The notes under the pieces were generated by a model that was not told the DNA's origin, searched no databases, and worked only from the letters and a program-made list of their open reading frames with translations. A stretch of DNA of 64,000 nucleotides from Mycolicibacterium senegalense (lineage in GTDB: Bacteria; Actinomycetota; Actinomycetes; Mycobacteriales; Mycobacteriaceae): contig NZ_CP081000.1 in assembly GCF_019645875.1 (NCBI RefSeq), positions 4,712,001 to 4,776,000 on the forward strand, read 5' to 3'. Both the position numbers and the translations under genes were made by a program. Shown here in pieces: positions 50,717 to 57,692 of this stretch (the stretch's first letter is position 1; each line of letters opens with the position of its first letter).

Positions 50717-51357
50717 AGCGGCTGCTTGCCATCGCCGCCGCGGCGGGGATCCTGGCCACCGGATGCGGCGCCGAAACGCCTGACTACAAGTCGATCTGGA
50801 CTACGAGCTCGACGACACCGGCCGCGCCTGCGGACTCGCAACCGGTGCCGCTGTGGCAGTACCTGGAGGACTCCGGCGTCGTCGGCGAACCCGTCGCACC
50901 AGAGAAGATCCCGCACCTGACGGTGACCATGCCGACCCCGCCGGGGTGGCACCCGTACAACAATCCAAATCTCGCGCCAGGGACCCGGATGATCGCCAAG
51001 GGCGACACCTATCCCACCGCGATGATGCTCGCCTTCAAGTTGCACGGCGATTTCGACGCGCCCAAGGCCCTCAAAGAGCACGGCTTCGCCGATGCCCAAC
51101 TGTCGGAGAACTTCAAGCAGCTCAACGCATCCACCGCAGACTGGAAGGGCTTTCCCTCGGCGATGATCGAGGGCAGCTACGACCTGAACGGCAAGCGCAT
51201 GCAGAGCTACAACCGCGTCGTCATCGCCGACGACGGGCTGCAACCGCCGCAGCGATATCTCGTCCAACTGACCGTGACGACCTATGCCGACGAGGCGGCG
51301 GCACAGGGCCCCGACATCGAGTCGATCATCGCGGGCTTCAACGTCGCGAAGAAGTGA
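50713..51357 (+). CDS. lpqT: LpqT-like lipoprotein (LpqN/LpqT family)
   Basis: A 214-residue protein with a signal peptide and lipobox LATGC (Cys at 18). A mature domain of the LpqN/LpqT family follows, with PHLTVTMPTPPGWHPYNNPN near 75, TRMIAKGDTYPTAMMLAFKLHGDFD near 95 and RYLVQLTVTTYADEAAAQGPDIESIIAGF at the end. These extracytoplasmic lipoproteins adopt a PsbP/Mog1-like fold of unclear function. The GTG overlaps the arsC stop. M. tuberculosis Rv1016c (LpqT) holds the same place next to prsA and rplY. Confidence 0.9.
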   Translation: MKRLLAIAAAAGILATGCGAETPDYKSIWTTSSTTPAAPADSQPVPLWQYLEDSGVVGEPVAPEKIPHLTVTMPTPPGWHPYNNPNLAPGTRMIAKGDTYPTAMMLAFKLHGDFDAPKALKEHGFADAQLSENFKQLNASTADWKGFPSAMIEGSYDLNGKRMQSYNRVVIADDGLQPPQRYLVQLTVTTYADEAAAQGPDIESIIAGFNVAKK

Positions 51358-51368
51358 CGCCGCGACCG

Positions 51369-51374
51369 TAGGGT
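51369..51374 (+). promoter_or_regulatory. Probable -10 box for leaderless SDR transcript
   Basis: TAGGGT fits TANNNT and ends 7 bases before ATG 51382. That places the transcript start at the start codon; no ribosome binding site is present. Confidence 0.45.
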
Positions 51375-51381
51375 GGTCAGC

Positions 51382-52254
51382 ATGAGTGGATGGACCAGCG
51401 CTGACCTACCTTCGTTTACCGGCCGCCGGGTGATCGTCACCGGCGCCAACAGTGGACTGGGCCTCGTCACCGCCCGCGAACTCGCCCGCGTGGGCGCCAA
51501 AGTCACCGTGGCGGTGCGCAACCTGGAGAAGGGCACCGCAGCCGCGGAGACGATGACGGGCGGTATCGTCGAGGTCCGCAAACTCGACCTGCAGGACCTC
51601 GCCTCGGTGCACGAGTTCGCCGACACCGTCGAAAGCGTCGACGTGCTGGTCAACAACGCCGGCATCATGGCCGTGCCGCTGAGCCGGACCGTCGACGGCT
51701 TCGAGAGCCAGATCGGCACCAACCACCTCGGTCATTTCGCCCTGACCAATCTGCTGCTGCCCAAGATCGCCGACCGGGTGGTCACGGTGTCGTCGTTGAT
51801 GCACTGGATCGGCAAGATCAGCCTGCGTGACCTCAATTGGAAGTCGCGGCCCTATTCGGCGTGGCTGGCGTACGGGCAGTCCAAGCTGGCCAATCTGATG
51901 TTCACCTCCGAGCTGCAACGACGGCTGACGGCCTCGGGCTCCCATGTGCGCGCGCTGGCCGCCCACCCCGGCTATTCGGCCACCAACCTCCAAGGCCAGA
52001 CCGGCAACAAGTTCGGTGAGCGCATGATGGTCGTCGCCAACCGGGCGTTCGCCAGCGACCCGTCGTTCGGCGCCCGCCAGACACTGTTCGCGGTGTCCCA
52101 GGACGTCCCCGGCGACAGCTTCATCGGCCCGCGCTTCGGCCAGTTCGGCCCCAGCCAGCCGGTCGGGCGCAGCCCGCTGGCCCGGCGGATCGACACCCAG
52201 AAGGCGCTCTGGGAGCTGTCCGAGCAGCTCACCAAGACCACCTATCCGCTCTAG
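51382..52254 (+). CDS. Short-chain dehydrogenase/reductase
   Basis: A 290-residue SDR of the retinol dehydrogenase/WW-domain oxidoreductase-like group. It has TGANSGLG near residue 18, VDVLVNNAGIMAVPLSRT near 84 and GTNHLGHFALT near 108. The catalytic Ser is in RVVTVSSLMHWIG, and WLAYGQSKLANLMF gives the YxxxK near 155. The C-terminus contains GDSFIGPRFGQFGPSQPVGRS, usual for mycobacterial members. I start at ATG 51382 rather than the GTG three codons before, on the basis of the leaderless -10 box. The substrate is unknown. Confidence 0.87.
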   Translation: MSGWTSADLPSFTGRRVIVTGANSGLGLVTARELARVGAKVTVAVRNLEKGTAAAETMTGGIVEVRKLDLQDLASVHEFADTVESVDVLVNNAGIMAVPLSRTVDGFESQIGTNHLGHFALTNLLLPKIADRVVTVSSLMHWIGKISLRDLNWKSRPYSAWLAYGQSKLANLMFTSELQRRLTASGSHVRALAAHPGYSATNLQGQTGNKFGERMMVVANRAFASDPSFGARQTLFAVSQDVPGDSFIGPRFGQFGPSQPVGRSPLARRIDTQKALWELSEQLTKTTYPL

Positions 52255-52293
52255 GTCCGAACGCACGATTTTTGGGGACGGCCTGGTCTTTGC

Positions 52294-52299
52294 TACCCT
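52294..52299 (+). promoter_or_regulatory. Probable -10 box of the rplY promoter
   Basis: TACCCT preceded by TTTGC fits TANNNT. It predicts a transcript starting near 52306, about 120 bases before the rplY start codon, so the mRNA has a long leader. Confidence 0.5.
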
Positions 52300-52305
52300 G
52301 ACCTG

Positions 52306-52424
52306 GCGTCACGGCGAGGGTGGACCCTAGGGGCCACCGTTATCGGCGGGAACTTCTATCAAGTGTTGCGACCCTTGCCGTGCTGACGATCTGACCGCAG
52401 TACCGCAATTAGAGGAGCAACACC
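52306..52424 (+). promoter_or_regulatory. Structured 5-prime leader of rplY mRNA
   Basis: CACGGCGAGGG (52310-52320) pairs with CCCTTGCCGTG (52372-52382) over 11 positions with one G-U. The outer stem encloses about 50 bases in which GGTGG (52319-52323) can pair with CCACC (52334-52338), competing with the end of the outer stem. The ribosome binding site AGAGGAG follows at 52410. A folded leader on a ribosomal protein gene suggests autoregulation by L25, a 5S rRNA-binding protein (inference). Confidence 0.5.
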
Positions 52425-53078
52425 ATGGCCAAGGCCGCCGCCAAGAACGTCCCCAACAAGCTCACCGCCACCGTGCGCACCCGCACCGGCAAGGGCGCCT
52501 CGCGCCAGGCCCGCCGTGACGGCAACGTGCCGACCGTGCTCTACGGCCACGGCACCGAGCCCCAGCACCTGGAGATCAACGCCCGCGAGTTCGCCGCGGT
52601 GCTGCGCCACGCGGGCACCAACGCCGTGCTGACCCTCGACATCGAGGGCAACGAGCAGCTGGCCCTGACCAAGGCGCTCGACATCCACCCGATCCGCCGC
52701 AACATCCAGCACGCCGACCTGCTCGTCGTGCGTCGTGGTGAGAAGGTCACCGTCGAGGTCACCGTCACCGTCGAGGGTGACGCCGCCCCGGGCACCCTGG
52801 TCACCCAGGACACCAACGCCATCGAGATCGAGGCCGAGGCCCTGTCGATCCCCGAGCACCTGAGCGTGTCGATCGAAGGCGCCGAGGCCGGCACCCAGAT
52901 CCTGGCCAGCCAGATCGAGCTGCCCGCCGGTGTTTCGCTGGTGTCCGACCCTGAGCTGCTCGTGGTCAACGTCGTCGAGGCCCCGAGCGCCGAGGAGCTC
53001 GAGTCCGAAGGTGCCGGCGAGGCCGGTGAGGCTGCCGCCGAGGAGCCGGCCGCCGAAGCCGCCGAAGCTTCCGAGTAA
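52425..53078 (+). CDS. rplY: 50S ribosomal protein L25 (CTC family)
   Basis: A 217-residue protein. The N-terminal L25 domain (about 10-100) has RTRTGKGASRQARRDGNVPTVLYGHG and the 5S rRNA-binding pattern ADLLVVRRGEKVTVEV. The C-terminal TL5/CTC beta domain has PGTLVTQDTNAIEIEAEALSIPEHLSVSIEG. The tail of about 30 residues is Glu/Ala-rich. ATG 52425 is preceded by AGAGGAG. It binds 5S rRNA loop E in the large subunit and is implicated in general stress in other bacteria. pth follows after 12 bases, as in many genomes. Confidence 0.95.
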   Translation: MAKAAAKNVPNKLTATVRTRTGKGASRQARRDGNVPTVLYGHGTEPQHLEINAREFAAVLRHAGTNAVLTLDIEGNEQLALTKALDIHPIRRNIQHADLLVVRRGEKVTVEVTVTVEGDAAPGTLVTQDTNAIEIEAEALSIPEHLSVSIEGAEAGTQILASQIELPAGVSLVSDPELLVVNVVEAPSAEELESEGAGEAGEAAAEEPAAEAAEASE

Positions 53079-53090
53079 GTACGCCTTTCG

Positions 53091-53666
53091 ATGGCCGAGC
53101 CGCTGCTGGTGGTGGGCCTGGGAAATCCCGGGCCCGCCTACGCCAAGACCCGGCACAATGTCGGGTTCATGGTGGCCGATGTACTGGCCACCCGTATCGG
53201 CTCGGCCTTCAAGGTGCACAAGAAATCCGGCGCCGAAGTGCTCACCGGCCGGCTCGCGGGAGCTCCGGTTGTCCTGGCCAAACCTCGGTGCTACATGAAC
53301 GAGTCCGGCCGTCAGGTCGGACCGTTGGCCAAGTTCTATTCGGTGCCGCCAGGCCGGATCGTGGTGATCCACGACGAGCTCGACATCGACTTCGGCCGGA
53401 TCCGGCTCAAAGTGGGCGGCGGCGAAGGTGGCCACAACGGGCTGCGTTCGGTCGCGTCAGCCTTGGGTAGCAAGGATTTTCAGCGGGTCCGCATCGGCGT
53501 GGGCCGTCCGCCGGGCCGCAAGGATCCGGCGGCATTCGTGTTGGAGGCCTTCACCGCCGCCGAACGCACCGAGCTGCCGACCATCTGCGAGCAGGCTGCC
53601 GACGCCACGGAGCTGTTGATCGCTCAGGGCCTGGAGCCCGCGCAGAACACCGTGCACGCCTGGTGA
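53091..53666 (+). CDS. pth: Peptidyl-tRNA hydrolase
   Basis: The 191-residue enzyme matches Pth in full. It has VVGLGNPGPAYAKTRHNVGFMV with the catalytic His22, KPRCYMNESGRQVGPL near 63, the Asp in VIHDELDIDFGRIRLKVGGGEGGHNGLRS near 93, and RIGVGRPPGRKDPAAFVL. It frees tRNA from prematurely released peptidyl-tRNA. It is co-directional with rplY, 12 bases downstream, and ends 6 bases from the converging phosphoesterase gene. Confidence 0.96.
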   Translation: MAEPLLVVGLGNPGPAYAKTRHNVGFMVADVLATRIGSAFKVHKKSGAEVLTGRLAGAPVVLAKPRCYMNESGRQVGPLAKFYSVPPGRIVVIHDELDIDFGRIRLKVGGGEGGHNGLRSVASALGSKDFQRVRIGVGRPPGRKDPAAFVLEAFTAAERTELPTICEQAADATELLIAQGLEPAQNTVHAW

Positions 53667-53672
53667 TTCCCG

Positions 53673-54758
53673 CTACCAACTGAAGGGCCGGTCCAGGGTG
53701 ATCGTGCGCTCAGCCTTGTCGTACCAACCCTGCGGCGCATATTGGTCGGTGTGCAGATAACACTGCACCCGCACCTCGGAACTGCCCGGCCGAAATGTGA
53801 GCAGCCGGCTGATCGGCAGGGTCGTGATGGGCATATGGTGGCGACTCAATGACGCCACGTTCATGAAATAGGTTTCACCCCAAGCCTGTTCGATGTGGGT
53901 CTTGCCGCCGTGCGAATCGTCGGGGTTGGTGTGGGTGTGACCGGCCAGCCACAGCGCCACCGCACCGGGATGTTCGGTGAGATACCGCTCGAAGGCTCCG
54001 GAGTCCGGCTTTCCCCCGACCCAGTAGAGGTAGGAGGCACCTTGAGGCGTTCCCTGCGGGAAGGGGCGATGGTAGTGCTCGTGGAGCGTGCCGTCCGCGG
54101 CGCGGCGCACTCCTTCCCACTCCCCCGACGCCACCGTGGTGTCCTTGAGGACGTAGTGATGCACCGTGACGATGATCGAATCACGGTTCTGTTCAACCAT
54201 GTTCGCCCACCACTGGAACGTCTCCAGGGAGACCACGCCACCGGGGTTGCCGCCGAGCGTGCCGCGGCCCACCGTCTGCGAAGGCTCGTTGCGGTCGCTG
54301 AGCATCAGGAACAGCAGGTTGCCCACCCGGAACGAGTACCGTTCCCAGGTCCCGCTCACGGGATACGGACGGGCATCGGCGTCCACGCCGGAGTGCACCG
54401 TGTGCGCGCCCAGCGGATCGATCCACTTCTGCCACCACCAGGCATCCGGTTCGGAAAGCCCACTGCGATCATGGTTTCCGCACACCGAGTACACATCTTC
54501 GCGCCGGTGCTTACGCATCGCGGAGAACTGCCTGCGGACCTCGCGTCCCTCGGCGTCGCCAGGCAGGCTGTGATGCGCGCCGGACATGTCGCCGACGTCG
54601 ATGGCAATGTCCCAGTCGAATGCCGGACCGCCGTCGGGCCCTCCGAATTCCGATTGCCGGATGGCCTCGGCCAGGCTTTCCCTGCCGAACTGATTGTCGG
54701 TACCGACGTGGGCGTCTCCGAACGCCCACAGCCGAAAGTCGTCCTGCTCCGTCGTCAT
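53673..54758 (-). CDS. Calcineurin-like metallophosphoesterase
   Basis: A 361-residue protein with the metallophosphoesterase ligands in order: FGDAHVG near residue 14, DVGDMSG near 50, SVCGNHDRSG near 85, VTVHHYVLKD near 205 and LAGHTHTN near 272. No signal peptide or membrane helix is seen. I start at ATG 54758 (MTTEQDDFR). The upstream frame to 54986 covers the neighbouring gene region and lacks similarity to the domain. The substrate (phospho-ester, nucleotide or phospholipid) is not clear. It converges with pth and follows the Fe-S protein gene by 70 bases. Confidence 0.83.
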   Translation of the reverse strand: MTTEQDDFRLWAFGDAHVGTDNQFGRESLAEAIRQSEFGGPDGGPAFDWDIAIDVGDMSGAHHSLPGDAEGREVRRQFSAMRKHRREDVYSVCGNHDRSGLSEPDAWWWQKWIDPLGAHTVHSGVDADARPYPVSGTWERYSFRVGNLLFLMLSDRNEPSQTVGRGTLGGNPGGVVSLETFQWWANMVEQNRDSIIVTVHHYVLKDTTVASGEWEGVRRAADGTLHEHYHRPFPQGTPQGASYLYWVGGKPDSGAFERYLTEHPGAVALWLAGHTHTNPDDSHGGKTHIEQAWGETYFMNVASLSRHHMPITTLPISRLLTFRPGSSEVRVQCYLHTDQYAPQGWYDKAERTITLDRPFSW

Positions 54759-54828
54759 CGTCGCGTCACGGTAGCCGTAGCGGCGCGGCCCGGTCGGCCA
54801 TTGCGCTCTGGATGATTCCAACGACCGT

Positions 54829-55863
54829 TCAGCGCCCGCGAATCCCGCTGTCGACCACCTTGACGGTTTTGTGCGGATACCGTTTCTCGGCGTGGGCCCT
54901 GGCCGGCGAGTTCGGCAGCACATAGAGCGTTTCTCGCTTGTCCTGCAAGGGTTTGAGCACCCGATCCATGAACGCCTTGCGGTCATCGAGATAGGGCTCG
55001 ATCACGTCCTCACCCGCCGGGCACACCGCCAGGCAGTACGCCGCCTTGTAATTGGCCTTGAACGACAAGCTCTGCCACATCGACGCGTTCTCGGAATCGC
55101 TGACCCGGGAGCGGAAGTCGTCCGCATCGGCGCTGTCGGCGATGGTTTGGGCCCAGTCGGTGAAACCGCCCATGAATTCGCGGTAGTTGTGCACCGAGCA
55201 GGCGACGAAGTCGAATTCACCGTCCTTGCCGATCGCTCCGACAGGGCACGCCGCCACACACAACTTGCATTCGAGACAGGGCGAATAGTCCAGCGGCTCA
55301 CCGTAACTGCTGATGGGCGTACCCACCAGGATGGTGGCCAGCAGGATGAAGTTGCCGAATTTGGGATGAATGACGTTGCGGTGAATTCCCATCACCCCCA
55401 AGCCCGCGGCCACTGCGACAGGCTTGTGCGCCACCACCCAGATCCGTCCGGGATACCGGTCCATCTCCATCGGAAAGGTCGCCGAGGGATTGACCGCACG
55501 ATGGCCGGCGTCCTCCAGTGCCCGGGTGATCCGGTGGGCGGCTTCGTTGATGATCTCGCCGCTGCGGTGGAACTCCTGATTGGCCACGCTGCGGGTGGAC
55601 GATCGCACGTTGTCGCGGTTCATCTTCACCACCAGCGAGATGTAACTGCGCACGCCGGGCAGTGCGGCCTCGACGTGTTCGCGTTCTGAGGCAAGGGCTG
55701 GGTCGTCCACGGTGGCGAACGCGACGTCGTCGGCTCCGGCGTCCAGACACACCCGCCGCAGCCAGTCGGCGTCGATCAGGTCCGGGGCCGGCGCCTCCGA
55801 ACGGGCACGCACCGCGCGCACCGTCGGGTGGTCGGCCAGTCGGGGCGGGAGTTTCGGCTTCAT
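54829..55863 (-). CDS. 4Fe-4S ferredoxin-type protein (QueG/reductive dehalogenase-like)
   Basis: A 344-residue protein. A classical cluster motif, CLECKLCVAACPVGAI, lies at about 195-210, and a second, incomplete site (CLAVCPAGED) near 275. The region between resembles epoxyqueuosine reductase and corrinoid-type iron-sulphur proteins, with GLGVMGIHRNVIHPKFGNFILLATIL near 155. The N-terminal basic-rich segment has no signal peptide. I start at ATG 55863; upstream of it is a perfect palindrome. Because true QueG has two complete 4Fe-4S motifs and a conserved Asp, its function here is open. Confidence 0.75.
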   Translation of the reverse strand: MKPKLPPRLADHPTVRAVRARSEAPAPDLIDADWLRRVCLDAGADDVAFATVDDPALASEREHVEAALPGVRSYISLVVKMNRDNVRSSTRSVANQEFHRSGEIINEAAHRITRALEDAGHRAVNPSATFPMEMDRYPGRIWVVAHKPVAVAAGLGVMGIHRNVIHPKFGNFILLATILVGTPISSYGEPLDYSPCLECKLCVAACPVGAIGKDGEFDFVACSVHNYREFMGGFTDWAQTIADSADADDFRSRVSDSENASMWQSLSFKANYKAAYCLAVCPAGEDVIEPYLDDRKAFMDRVLKPLQDKRETLYVLPNSPARAHAEKRYPHKTVKVVDSGIRGR

Positions 55864-55870
55864 CGTCTGA

Positions 55871-55886
55871 GTATAGATAACTATAC
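55871..55886. promoter_or_regulatory. Palindromic operator-like site before the Fe-S gene
   Basis: GTATAG-ATAA-CTATAC is a perfect palindrome with 6-base arms. It starts 8 bases upstream of the ATG at 55863 on the minus strand and overlaps the probable -10 region. The size and symmetry fit a TetR- or GntR-type repressor site. Confidence 0.5.
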
Positions 55887-55971
55887 CCAGGGTGCAAGGA
55901 TCTCCTCTTCGGCCGTAAAGAAAGCGTTCAGGCCCGGGTGCGAGCCCAGGCACAGCGGGTACACCCGAGAT

Positions 55972-56499
55972 ATGGACGGCATGCGACTACTGACCCCACT
56001 GCTCGACGGCGCCCGGGTGTGGGGCTGCGTGCAGGTCCGGCCGGGCCGTTTCGGCATCACCTACTACCGGCTGGTGGTCTATCCCCCGGGCCTGAGCACC
56101 ACCGAGTGCCGCCTGGTTCGACTGGCGCGGGGCTGGCCGCTGTGGGGAATGCTCGTGTGGCTGATGTGCCAGTTGTGGCTGGGCGGGCAGATGTCACCGT
56201 GGCCCGCGTTCGGCGCGTCCACCGCGGTGTTCGTGGCTACCGGCGCCATCACACTCCGCCTGTCCGGTGACGCGCTCCACCGGGTGCGGACGCTGTGCGT
56301 GACGACGATGGCCGGCTACGACGACCAGGGCGCTGCGGCAGCCCGCGACCACCTGGTCACGCTCGCCGCGACGCTCCTGCAAGCCGACGAACGCCGAGAT
56401 CGCGGAGAGCTCACCGCCGTGAATCATGAGCTGATCTGGTGGCAGGTCTACAACCGGATGGACGCCGACCACGGCGCAAATACCAAGCAGGCCAGCTGA
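55972..56499 (+). CDS. Hypothetical membrane protein, mycobacterial family
   Basis: A 175-residue protein. The N-terminal beta-rich region (WGCVQVRPGRFGITYYRLVVYPPGLSTTECRLVRLARGWPLWG) is followed by two hydrophobic helices at about 60-78 and 85-103, then a helical cytoplasmic part ending in HELIWWQVYNRMD. The YPPGLS...R-L-R-L-W pattern recalls small DUF6611-like proteins of mycobacteria, but I cannot be sure of the family. The start is ATG 55972. The stop shares a base with the next small gene (TGATG), so the two are translationally coupled. Confidence 0.7.
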   Translation: MDGMRLLTPLLDGARVWGCVQVRPGRFGITYYRLVVYPPGLSTTECRLVRLARGWPLWGMLVWLMCQLWLGGQMSPWPAFGASTAVFVATGAITLRLSGDALHRVRTLCVTTMAGYDDQGAAAARDHLVTLAATLLQADERRDRGELTAVNHELIWWQVYNRMDADHGANTKQAS

Positions 56500-56681
56500 T
56501 GTCGCACCTGGCCGAAGTGATGTCGATGATGGCTGCGCCGGCCGCGGTTCTATTGATGTTGCGCGGCTATGTGATTCGGCAGAACCGGCTCGCCGAGGCC
56601 GCCGAGCGCATCGAAGGATCGTCGCGCTCCATAACCGCCACGAGCGGGCGTGCCGGTGACGGCATGCCCGCTCGCGAATAG
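56499..56681 (+). CDS. 60-residue membrane peptide
   Basis: ATG 56499 overlaps the stop of the preceding gene. The product has one hydrophobic helix (about residues 8-23, MSMMAAPAAVLLMLRGYV) and a charged C-terminal segment (RQNRLAEAAERIEGSSRS). I know no family. Tight coupling to the upstream membrane protein suggests a joint role. Confidence 0.55.
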   Translation: MSHLAEVMSMMAAPAAVLLMLRGYVIRQNRLAEAAERIEGSSRSITATSGRAGDGMPARE

Positions 56682-56702
56682 TGGCTACTGCGAAGGCGAT
56701 TG

Positions 56703-56927
56703 CTAGCGGCGAGCCCCGGGCATACCCAGCCACGGGAACACCGGGATGTTGGCCGGCGGCGCAGTGGTACCTGGCCGGGCCTTGATCGAGGTGCTGCCGT
56801 TGGTCGTACAAATCGTCTTGGTAGCGGTGTCCTGGCAGGTCGGTCGAGCCGACGCCACCGGCGCCGCAATAACCGAAGCTGCCGCCAAACCCGCCATCAC
56901 GAAAGCAAACTTGCCGCGACCTGTCAT
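56703..56927 (-). CDS. Small secreted protein with two cysteines
   Basis: A 74-residue frame. The signal peptide spans about 1-28 (MTGRGKFAFVMAGLAAASVIAAPVASA in outline). A mature part of about 46 residues contains C-x8-C (PTCQDTATKTICTTNGS), and the end is Pro-rich (TTAPPANIPVFPWLG). GGAAGG stands upstream of two consecutive ATGs; I use the second (56927). The function is unknown. It lies 77 bases after the DUF4189-like gene on the same strand. Confidence 0.7.
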   Translation of the reverse strand: MTGRGKFAFVMAGLAAASVIAAPVASARPTCQDTATKTICTTNGSTSIKARPGTTAPPANIPVFPWLGMPGARR

Positions 56928-57004
56928 CATGTCCTTCCCTTTCCGGGCTACGACCGCGATACCAGAATGGTCATGCGCTGAACGCGCCGGCATCCGCTCG
57001 CTCA

Positions 57005-57436
57005 TCAGGGGCAGGCCGATACGACAACGGGGGAATTCGCATCCAGCGGGGTATTGGCCGCCGCTGCTCGGTTGAACGCATCCTGGCGCGCAGCCTCCAC
57101 AGTGGGCCCGGCGCCGCCGGCCACCGCGTGGTTACTGGGGCTGGCGACCGACACGATGCAAAGGTTGTCGTTGGTCACCTCGTCAGCCGTACATTCGACG
57201 CCACCGGCGTTCTGGCAGGCCGCCACCACCGCCGAAGAAGCCTCTTCGCTGGTGTCACCGGTCGCCGTGAAACCGCCGATCGTGTCGATGAATTCGCCCG
57301 TTCCCACTGCCACGAACATGTCTTCGGGGTCCTCGACATAGCCGCCAGGCCCGCCTGCCCACGCGGTGCCCGCGGAAATCCCGGCTGCGATAACACCTGC
57401 GCCCAGGATCGCCGAAACCCATCGGGAATTGACCAT
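57005..57436 (-). CDS. Secreted DUF4189-like small protein
   Basis: A 143-residue protein with a signal peptide (about 1-27, ending GTAWA). The mature domain is of about 115 residues with DTSEEASSAVVAACQNAGGVECTADEVTNDNLCIVSVA. This alternation of a helix with A-x-x-AC and a following C-x-V strand, ending in a terminal Cys (VVVSACP), is typical of DUF4189, a family of secreted actinobacterial proteins. Four cysteines could form two disulphides. No enzymatic motif is seen. Confidence 0.75.
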   Translation of the reverse strand: MVNSRWVSAILGAGVIAAGISAGTAWAGGPGGYVEDPEDMFVAVGTGEFIDTIGGFTATGDTSEEASSAVVAACQNAGGVECTADEVTNDNLCIVSVASPSNHAVAGGAGPTVEAARQDAFNRAAAANTPLDANSPVVVSACP

Positions 57437-57610
57437 GCCGGTCCTTTCGTCAAAGTGGTTTCCGCGTCAGAATACGCAAATGTCACGTTAACGATGGGCA
57501 AATTGACGTGCTGTCATCATATTTGGTCACCAAAATTGGTAACCGGCGGACGTGCGACCCGAAAACTCCGCCAGGATCAAGCGTGTCGCGGCGGGGTCGG
57601 TCCGCATGGG

Positions 57611-57673
57611 CGCGAGCGTGCGCAAAGTGCCGCAGCCGATCGGCGTGTCGTGCAGCAGACGCGCACGCTCGCG
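57611..57673 (-). terminator. Inverted repeat downstream of pks16
   Basis: Perfect 13-base arms CGCGAGCGTGCGC (57611-57623) and GCGCACGCTCGCG (57661-57673) with a 37-base loop, 20 bases past the stop of the minus-strand gene. It shares GAGCGTGCGC with the repeat at 221-279. It probably separates pks16 from the DUF4189-like gene. Confidence 0.5.
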
Positions 57674-57692
57674 GTGGGAGGGCGTGGGGCGG

